Shown here: positions 57,401 to 64,000 of the stretch, one piece after another | How positions within the stretch are numbered: the stretch's first letter is position 1 | Layout: each line of letters begins with the position of its first letter | Assembly (NCBI RefSeq): GCF_030269925.1 | Contig: NC_085114.1 | Coordinates: 10,868,001 to 10,932,000, forward strand | DNA length: 64,000 nt | Reading direction: 5' to 3' | Source of the DNA: Bombyx mori | Taxonomy: Eukaryota; Arthropoda; Insecta; Lepidoptera; Bombycidae | Notes under the pieces: model-generated | What the model was told of the DNA's origin: nothing | The model's input: the letters and a program-made list of their open reading frames with translations, nothing else | The model's database searches: none | Program-made: the position numbers and the translations under genes

Positions 57401-57965
57401 TTAACTTAAAATAAAACTAAAATATATAATCCAGAATTAATAATATTTTATACTTAAATAGTTAAATATGAATAATTATATATAAATAATCAAGTTACTT
57501 ACTTTAATTAAATATAAATAATTAATAGTTAGTACATAAATAATAGGCATTGTTTAATAATTATAATTTCCAAGTAAATAATTGACTTTATAACGTACTG
57601 ATAACCATAACTCACGCTTGACCTTGCATTAGGCCGTATATGACTGTACGATGTGCACTCTTCGCGCTCTACCTTCAAAACGGTTAGTCGTATGAAAAAA
57701 AAGTTTAAACAAAAGTTGTAGGGAATTTTATAGCCTACAACTTTTATAATAAATGCAAATCTCATTTAACCGATAGGAAGCCAGATATTCGCGAAAAACC
57801 GATTTTTGTGACCTTTGACCTTGAATATCTTGAGACGCGGACACGATAACGATTGTGACTTTTGAGACAACATTTAGAATGACAAAACAAAGGTTCATAC
57901 CAATTTGCAGCTTATTATCTTTCATTCCGAGGTTGACCCCTTTTTTTTACCTAATATGACTGGGC
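57401..57965 (-). repeat. Right terminal inverted repeat (565 bp)
   Basis: Mirror of 54854-55408, with the same hairpin at 57711-57745. It lies upstream of the minus-strand ORF (start about 214 bases inside), so the ORF's promoter probably lies in this repeat, and the left repeat should carry an inward-facing copy of the same promoter. Confidence 0.93.
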
Positions 57966-60756
57966 TAATATATTTGTTAGTCGTTTGTTTTGTGTCTCGT
58001 TAATTTGTTAATAATCTGTAGTGTATCGTGTTGTCGTAATATAGAACTATTTCTCGTATTGTTTCGTTTAATTTACCGACATCGTTTTGCTTGTGGCCGG
58101 ACGCCGTTCGGGTTCGATTCCTGAACGTATCAACTGTTAGTGGGTTGATACCCGAATATAACCCGCTACAAATCATTTATTAATAAAGCTTATTAAATAT
58201 AAACAATTCCTTCTATCAGTGAATGGACAACTTATATATTAATTGTAAAAGTGAATTATATAGACTTACTTAATTACCGCATCCACGTGTTCCGCAATTC
58301 CCGGATCATTCTCACTAGAATACGTAACTTCCATATTTTACTGTATTCAACTGACACAAATTTATATTTATATCCAGTAAACTCCAGTCGTGCGTCGGAG
58401 CGGACACACACACTTTTTTTTTTTGTATTGTTTGTTGTTTTTTGTTGATATCGATGTAGTAAGAGTAAGAAAATTATTTAACTGAAATTTGTAATTTCTT
58501 AATTTATTGAAATTTTCAAGCGCTGGCAATACTATTGGCGAATGGCGATGCCCTAGGTGGCGAGCGCGAGTTGACTGCAATTAATGTTGTTTGTCGTAGT
58601 TCGTGCTCGTCAGTTAGTTTATTACAACCATTTAGTTTATTCATTATCTCTAATTTAAATAATGGTCTATTATCGTAATCAAATTTTAACAACCATCATA
58701 TAGTTACTTGTAAAGTTTTGAGTGACTTCTACATTAACGTTTATCTAAATAATTGTCGATTCTTCTTTAAATAAGTATTAAGTGTAGTAGTTTCTGTTTT
58801 TGATTAAGTTAATTCTAATCCTTATAGGTGGATTATTTGATCTATGCGTACGGGTTCCACAATAAGTCGAGCCACTTTGCGTCTTGCATCATTTCTTTAA
58901 AATCCCTTATTTTATATTTTCTTTTCGGAATAATTAACTGGTTGAAAAATAAAGGGAGACAGACTTTCAATGAGTTTCAAGTTGTTTAAATGTTTAACTC
59001 AATTGTTTACTTGAATTTAAAAAAAAACGCAAAGAATAACACATGTCGTTTTTTTTTCAAGAAATGCAACATTCCACACTTAGAAATGCTCTAGTATAAT
59101 TATATTCGTATGACAATTACCTACGGCATATAAATAATACAGCAGTAGCGGTACTTATAACATAACATTTTTAACTTTGTTATACATTTGTGTAGCAGTT
59201 TGTCCGATACACCTATCTTACTTCGTATACTATGTAGTCAATGAATAGAGACGGAGATTTTCTTTAATTGTACACCAATACAAAATCAAAGCATTAAAGA
59301 TAAAGTAGCTACAAAAAGCTCCAAGCTAAAAAAACGATATAAGTCCTTAATGAAATTAGGACTCAATTCTGACTACGGAGTTTTTAAATTACGATCTAAT
59401 TAATTGTAACGCCCCTATAATATTCCAAATCTCATAATACTGCATCACTTATTTAAATGACAGTATCTGTGATAATATTATAAATTCAGTTACAATCCTA
59501 GTCTGGTTATGAATGCCAATGGCAGATCGCGCTACGGGAGGCGAAATGCGCCTGTCACTTACCCGTCAACGACAGAACAAAAACAATAACGTTGTTTTCA
59601 AGCAATATCTATTACTATCGGCCTTCTCGGACACATTTACATTTGTTTACATTTCATTATGAATATTCTGATATGGCAACAAGTATAAAAAAATTGTTAT
59701 TTTTCGAGTAACGTGTTTTAGTTTTGCGACTCTTTGAATTCTGTTTTGGGAATTTGACTAAAAGTTTTGATTTATACATTTACTTGGTAGCCAATAGAAG
59801 CGAAGTTAAATACTATACAAATTCAATATACAAGAAAGATTCTCCATACGCCACAAATTTAAAAAGAAAATGCCCTATTATAAAAAAATAAAAATAAAAA
59901 AATGTACGAAGTCTGTTTAATGTCGAGGAACTTGCCAATACAAGACAACACATAATCGTAAGCTGGCCGCAAGATGACGGCCACTCGTTATTGCTTGTTT
60001 GCACAACAAGCTGTAATAGAGGGCTACAATATTGACAGACCATTAATTCGGCAGGAAATTGTACTGAAACAGCGCTCTGTGCAGGTGATTCTGAACTTTT
60101 CAAATTATCCGCGTGTTCTGCGGTTGTTTCCGCTCCGTATACGAACTCGTCGAGTGGTTAACTCGAGTTTCACTCGTGGGACATCAAGTTGAATAAACTC
60201 TACGAGCTATGACTGGCTAACATGAACGCAGCCTACGTTTATATAACAGCCCTCGACGCTTTAGAGAATTCTAATGATTTCTGGAAAATGGTAACCCTGA
60301 CAAGTTTTTTTTTTATTTAATTAAAAGACGTAATCCGAGCATAATCTTATTGTATAAAATATGTACTTTGATTAAAGTGTTACCTATCTATTTGTTAATT
60401 TATAAATCGCGTATTAAGTATGCGAGTCTTTTTTTTTCGTTATTTTTTCTAGGTAAGCTGGAGATTTCATTTTTGCCGACGTAGACTTATTCTTTTGTAA
60501 TATTGAACACGAAATAAATTTTATCAATGTACATAGGTAAAAGCGAAGATTGAAAGACAATGCCTCTTGACGTATGTAACATTATGATATAATTAATAAC
60601 ATATTTATTGTAATTTGAAAGATACGTGACCTCAAAAATAAGTAGCTCGGTTTTTTAGTAAGGTGTTCGCGAGTAGTTTTCCTAACGAAGGAAATTAAGC
60701 ACACAAACAAACATATTTTAATTACATAATTACTTCGGTAAGGTACTTTACAATAC
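57966..60756. other. Stretch without recognised genes
   Basis: At 58100-58160 a GGTTCGATTCC box B-like motif and a GGGTTGATACCCG inverted motif occur without a full tRNA fold. A TCAGTTAG initiator-like motif lies near 58608 without a TATA box. Opposite frames at 59813-60192 show no recognised protein. Confidence 0.3.
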
Positions 60757-60815
60757 ACGCGTGGGTTGGTATCATTGCCTATTTGTGCCGCTAAGCAATC
60801 ATGTGTTCAAGTTTA
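60757..60815 (+). mobile_element. Decayed Bm1-type SINE fragment
   Basis: GCGTGGGTTGGTATCATTGC, CTATTTGTGCCGCTAAGCA and the following GTTCAAGTTT follow Bm1 order with many changes. Confidence 0.4.
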
Positions 60816-61520
60816 AATCAATTACAATTTAAATTTTAAGGGCAGCGGTATTCTTAATAATGTCCGTACCTTAAAGACACATTACTTATTACTTAAAGAC
60901 ACTTACTTAAAGACACACTACTTACTTACATTACTTACCCTTGAATATGAGGTGATTTAGTAGTAGAATGTAGATTAGTTTGTCTATCTACGGTAACTTA
61001 AATAAATCATAATTTTTTATTCATATCTATTTGTAATAATGCATATAAATATATTATAGTATATTCTATTAATGAAATTAATTAAATGAAAAGATTTTCC
61101 AAGAATTATTCCATTCATTTATTCTGGTCAAATATATCCGACCTCGTCAGGCGTCAAAAGGACATATTCTTTTAATTAAGCCACGAGGAAAGTGTCGTAA
61201 CTTTTACGAGGTCCGTGATTTAACTATTATTTGTCATCAATTTTATGTGGCGTTAAAGCAAATAAGTAGAACATTCGGAATAGTATCGTAAAACGCAGTA
61301 TTTACGCTCCTTATCTACTAATGTACATAGTTTACTACGGTACTTCTTTAAAATTACTTTTTTGAACATTTACATTGTTCAATGTGTGGTCAAAAGCCGG
61401 TATAGTGCAATATTTTAATCACGTATTTCTTTTTGTTCTATTTCATTGTAATTCCAATTGTTGCAGCAGGTTCTAATTAATCTACTATAGGAAGTGAAAA
61501 ATAAAAGCAAAAAGATCCAT
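60816..61520. other. Stretch without recognised genes
   Basis: Short direct repeats of CTTAAAGACACA at about 60870-60920; otherwise nothing recognised. Probably metalloproteinase intron. Confidence 0.35.
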
Positions 61521-61982
61521 CTTTTTTTTCCTTCTTTTTTTTACCTATGCTGATAGCCTTGAGAGGCTATTTTAGCTTCTCCTTGACGTGTAGGTGACTT
61601 CACGGGGTTCAAACCGGGAGTGTTGCTAATACTGGCCCTAGCAAGAGCAGTGCTTCGCAGAATCTACCACCGGATCGGAAACGCGATCCACTGAGAAGAT
61701 CCGGCGAGAAACTCAGTGGGCTGTGTCTATGGGTTAATTCGCTCGTCGAGACCTTCGTCGCAAGCGACGGGTTCGACGAGGATGGTGACCAGTGCTTGAG
61801 GTAGGTACCTAAAAGCACCGTTAATGAATCGGGAGGATCCGTAATGTCGTGCTTAGGGCGACGTCGAATGTTTACCATTCGGTCCACAGGATCGAGTATG
61901 AAGGTCCATCACAAAGGATGGTAAACAATGACATTGTGGTGAGCCTTGAGGAAGAAGACCCAAATTCTACAGGGGATGTCTA
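61521..61982 (-). mobile_element. A-tailed retroposon repeat, copy 3 (longest)
   Basis: Poly(T)/C at the left, then GCTGATAGCCTTGAGAGGC, AGAATCTACCACCGGATCGG, ATCCGGCGAGAAACTCAGTG and on to GGATGGTAAACAATGACATT. It extends the family beyond the other two copies. On the minus strand the upstream part may be the end of a LINE 3' UTR. It lies within the presumed metalloproteinase intron. The 92-codon frame is repeat sequence. Confidence 0.7.
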
Positions 61983-62253
61983 AGCTTATGACGATAATTG
62001 ATCAAAGGAGAAAAAAAACAAATTAGATCAGATTTAAAAGCAAAACGTTTTAAAATAGGATTTTTACTATTCGATTCATGTAAAATCTGACAAGGGCTAC
62101 TTTGGTTCGAAATTAAAACTTTAGTATTGCCATCTAGTGACGAGTAGAAACACTAAAAATAAAACGTTTAAAACTCTCGCTAGATGTCAGCACTGAGATT
62201 CACTTTAATTATAATAGATGGCGCTGTGCACAAATTTTAAGTAAAGAAATTAC
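61983..62253 (-). other. Metalloproteinase intron (partial)
   Basis: AT-rich, begins at the minus-strand donor GTAATT (62253-62248). No following exon is visible to the left within the nearest 2.5 kb. Confidence 0.6.
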
Positions 62254-62423
62254 CTCCATGTTAAATTGGTGTGTTTCCACTTCGCTCCCTGGACGGCAAA
62301 TCTCTTCGATCTTCGATTTTCGTGATCCTGTTCTTCTCTGTCTGGTCTACCACACCGCTTTTGTTTCATTAAATTTCTTGTCGCTGCGTCTAGCTCCCCT
62401 GTGACAGGAATACCTCCGAATTC
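62254..62423 (-). CDS. Mmp: Matrix metalloproteinase, exon with cysteine switch and furin site
   Basis: Minus-strand exon of 170 bases between acceptor TTTTTTAG (62424-62425) and donor AG|GTAATT. It reads EFGGIPVTGELDAATRNLM, then KQKRCGRPDREEQDHENRRS, then KRFAVQGAKWKHTNLTW, ending after two bases of the next codon. KRCGRPD is the cysteine switch, whose Cys binds the catalytic zinc and keeps the zymogen inactive. RRSKR|F is a furin-type cleavage site, as in secreted or membrane MMPs activated in the secretory pathway. W-K-x-x-x-LTW is the start of the catalytic domain. The zinc site HExGH and hemopexin repeats would be in exons further left, not seen here. Paralogue (Mmp1, 2 or 3) is not resolved. 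Confidence 0.92.
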
Positions 62424-62678
62424 CTAAAAAAAAATCAAATTTAATTGGCAATTAATAACGAAGTTCAAGTAGGTAAATAAGAGAAAATTTAATTCGGTAC
62501 GAATAATTTCTAAAGCTAGTATATTATTATTAAATATTTGAAACAAGGTGAACAGAGCCTAGCCCTAGAGTTAAAAATAAAAATAATAATCTGAACAGCA
62601 TTTTATTTTGAAGGTTCTTAGTTGTACCAGAAAATATAATATGTTAATGAAGGTCTTTTTGTTACCCATAATACTAAC
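62424..62678 (-). other. Metalloproteinase intron
   Basis: 255-bp phase-0 intron with GTTAGT donor and T-rich acceptor. Confidence 0.85.
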
Positions 62679-62801
62679 TTGTAAAGTTTTGATCGCGATC
62701 CGGAAATCGTCTTCGTAAGATTGCTCGTTTCCGTCCATTATAAGATTTCCAACTTCAGGTCGACTTTTGCTCAGATATCCGAAAGTTTCAAGGTATCCTC
62801 G
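62679..62801 (-). CDS. Mmp: Matrix metalloproteinase, propeptide exon
   Basis: 123-base minus-strand exon, 41 codons, between AATTTCAG (62802 on) and CAA|GTTAGT. It reads RGYLETFGYLSKSRPEVGNL then IMDGNEQSYEDDFRIAIKTL and Q. The YL..FGYL...  ...F..A...LQ pattern is the N-terminal helical part of the MMP propeptide (peptidoglycan-binding-like fold). It joins in phase 0 to EFGGIPVTGELD of the next exon, restoring the normal LQ.F.G...TGELD order. The signal peptide exon must lie further right, probably outside the window. Confidence 0.9.
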
Positions 62802-64000
62802 CTGAAATTAAAATAATTAATTAATATACAGATTTTTTTTCTTGCCTCTTCGTTGGTAGCCTATGTGGCTTATTACAGATACGCCCGGACGGGTGTATAT
62901 ACAAAGGTTAAACTTGACTCAGAAATTATTTTACTTGAAAAGTATTTATTTTCTTAAATTATTTAAAGATATAAACAAATATTGTTATTACGAATTGTAT
63001 TTTTTAAATTCATGAATAAAAACGCTTATGATGAATGCTAATTAATCTAGACGGTAGCCAATCTTGGTTCATGGTACCTGAGTGTTTTATATTTTAAATT
63101 ATTTCTCCACCACGAGCATCAAAAGGCAAGAGACGTTTCGATTTTAGAAGCAAACACCACATTCATTATCAGCACTATAATGACCTAAATGAATTAAGTC
63201 AACTTTTGTTTTTAAGAGAGGATACTGTTGACACATCATTGCTCTCTATAACACATTGTTTTTCTTTATTCAATGAATTTACAGATAGCACTCACAAATT
63301 AACAGTAACAGATTCAATCGTTCTGTTTTCAAATTCTTTGTACGGTAAAAGCGTTTATTTTGAGAGCTAAACGAATGTGAACGCACAGACAGATGGTGTG
63401 TATAAAAATATAGAGTTTTCATAAAAAAAATAGTTCATCGTAAAGGAGTATTTAAAAATTCTCATTAGAAACATTAAAATTAAATAACCTATATCCTTAA
63501 GAAGAAGATAACAACATTCTTCAGAACGTATTTATTCACACCCAAAAGCTTTTAAAGTAGAAATAAACATTTACTTTATAGCTTAACTTCTTATGTTTTT
63601 TTATAATGTTTAAAACGACTTCAATTCAATTTTCAAAGTATAATTTATTGCTCAATGGCAAACGAGAGAAAGGACGAATCTATTTTACGACCTAATTATT
63701 CATTGAGACGTTTATTGCTCACGATTAATGGCATATAAAACAATAGTTCGTCTTCGACGACACAATAAATAATGTCAAGATTCGAGTGTAGAATAATATA
63801 AACTTCGCGGGTTCCTTTCAATTATCAAGAATAATACAAATATGAGGCCGTCAGCGCAAAAGTAGCCTAAGTTTATCATAGTTAGTATGGAAATAATGAG
63901 GTTTGAATTTACTTTTACACTGCTTCGTTGGCAAAAACAATACGCCCCAAAATAAGTTTTTAAAAAGCCATCTGTTATCTATGGGTCAAACTAGGGATAG
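62802..64000. other. Upstream intron or flank of the metalloproteinase
   Basis: AT-rich. I find no convincing signal-peptide exon on the minus strand before the window edge. Confidence 0.4.

Larger units (their letters stand above)
54854..57965. mobile_element. 3.1-kb element with ~560-bp terminal inverted repeats and one ORF
   Basis: Outer ends GCCCAGTCATATTAGG (54854) and CCTAATATGACTGGGC (ending 57965) are exact inverted copies. TA lies outside each end, compatible with a TA target duplication. Inverted repeats extend to 55408 on the left and from 57401 on the right, inward to a sharp inner boundary at TTAACTTAAA. Between them is one ORF on the minus strand. The structure is a cut-and-paste DNA transposon or its deletion derivative. 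Superfamily not assigned: the long repeats and CxxC...HxxC protein do not fit Tc1/mariner, hAT or piggyBac as I know them. Confidence 0.85.

Noticed and set aside
58090..58170. Box B-like GGTTCGATTCC, possible tRNA or SINE head
   Set aside because: No box A at the right distance and no cloverleaf.

Overview
This is an AT-rich, repeat-dense eukaryotic window, almost certainly from a silkworm (Bombyx mori or a close relative). The strongest clue is a roughly 440-bp tRNA-headed, A-tailed SINE that matches the Bm1 family as I remember it. It occurs about 25 times as full-length, 5'-truncated, internally deleted, nested or decayed copies. Lepidopteran LINE tails and short TC...CTAG (Helitron-like) elements fit the same picture. 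Nothing suggests prokaryotic DNA, so operons, ribosome binding sites and attachment sites do not apply.

Host genes are sparse and split by long introns. The best supported is a matrix metalloproteinase on the minus strand near the right edge. Two adjacent exons (62679-62801 and 62254-62423) encode propeptide, cysteine switch (KRCGRPD), a furin-type site (RRSKR) and the first residues of the catalytic domain; the rest is in introns or outside the window. Two intact tRNA genes, Lys-UUU and Arg-CCU, lie 445 bp apart at 52.2-52.8 kb. A TATA/initiator pair with a GC-rich leader exon ending in a consensus splice donor lies on the minus strand at 43.2-43.4 kb. Further exon-like segments that I cannot name lie at 1-64, 12201-12359, 23985-24130, 33555-33645 and 47754-47936.

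Layout: 0-10 kb is Bm1 copies, a Helitron-like element, LINE tails and simple repeats. 10-24 kb is mostly AT-rich intergenic or intronic DNA with one Bm1 nested inside another at 19.2-19.8 kb. 24-28 kb holds a second tRNA-derived SINE, a clean 325-bp hAT-type MITE with an 8-bp target duplication, a 4-unit minisatellite and an internally deleted LINE. 28-48 kb holds more Bm1 copies (one inverted pair), Helitron-like elements, the orphan exon at 33.6 kb and the promoter at 43.4 kb. 48-54 kb holds LINE 3' ends, a 696-bp TIR element, the tRNA pair and two converging-family LINE fragments on opposite strands. 54-58 kb holds the most unusual object. 58-64 kb is intergenic or intronic DNA ending in the metalloproteinase exons.

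The unusual object (54854-57965) is a 3.1-kb element with terminal inverted repeats of about 555 and 565 bp. The repeats appear nearly identical and are flanked by TA on both sides. Its single long ORF (about 595 codons from the preferred start) has two CxxC...HxxC modules. It resembles a widespread but poorly characterised animal repeat-protein family, and it stops only after running into the left repeat, so it looks C-terminally truncated. A perfect 66-bp GC-rich palindrome lies about 100 bp outside its left end.
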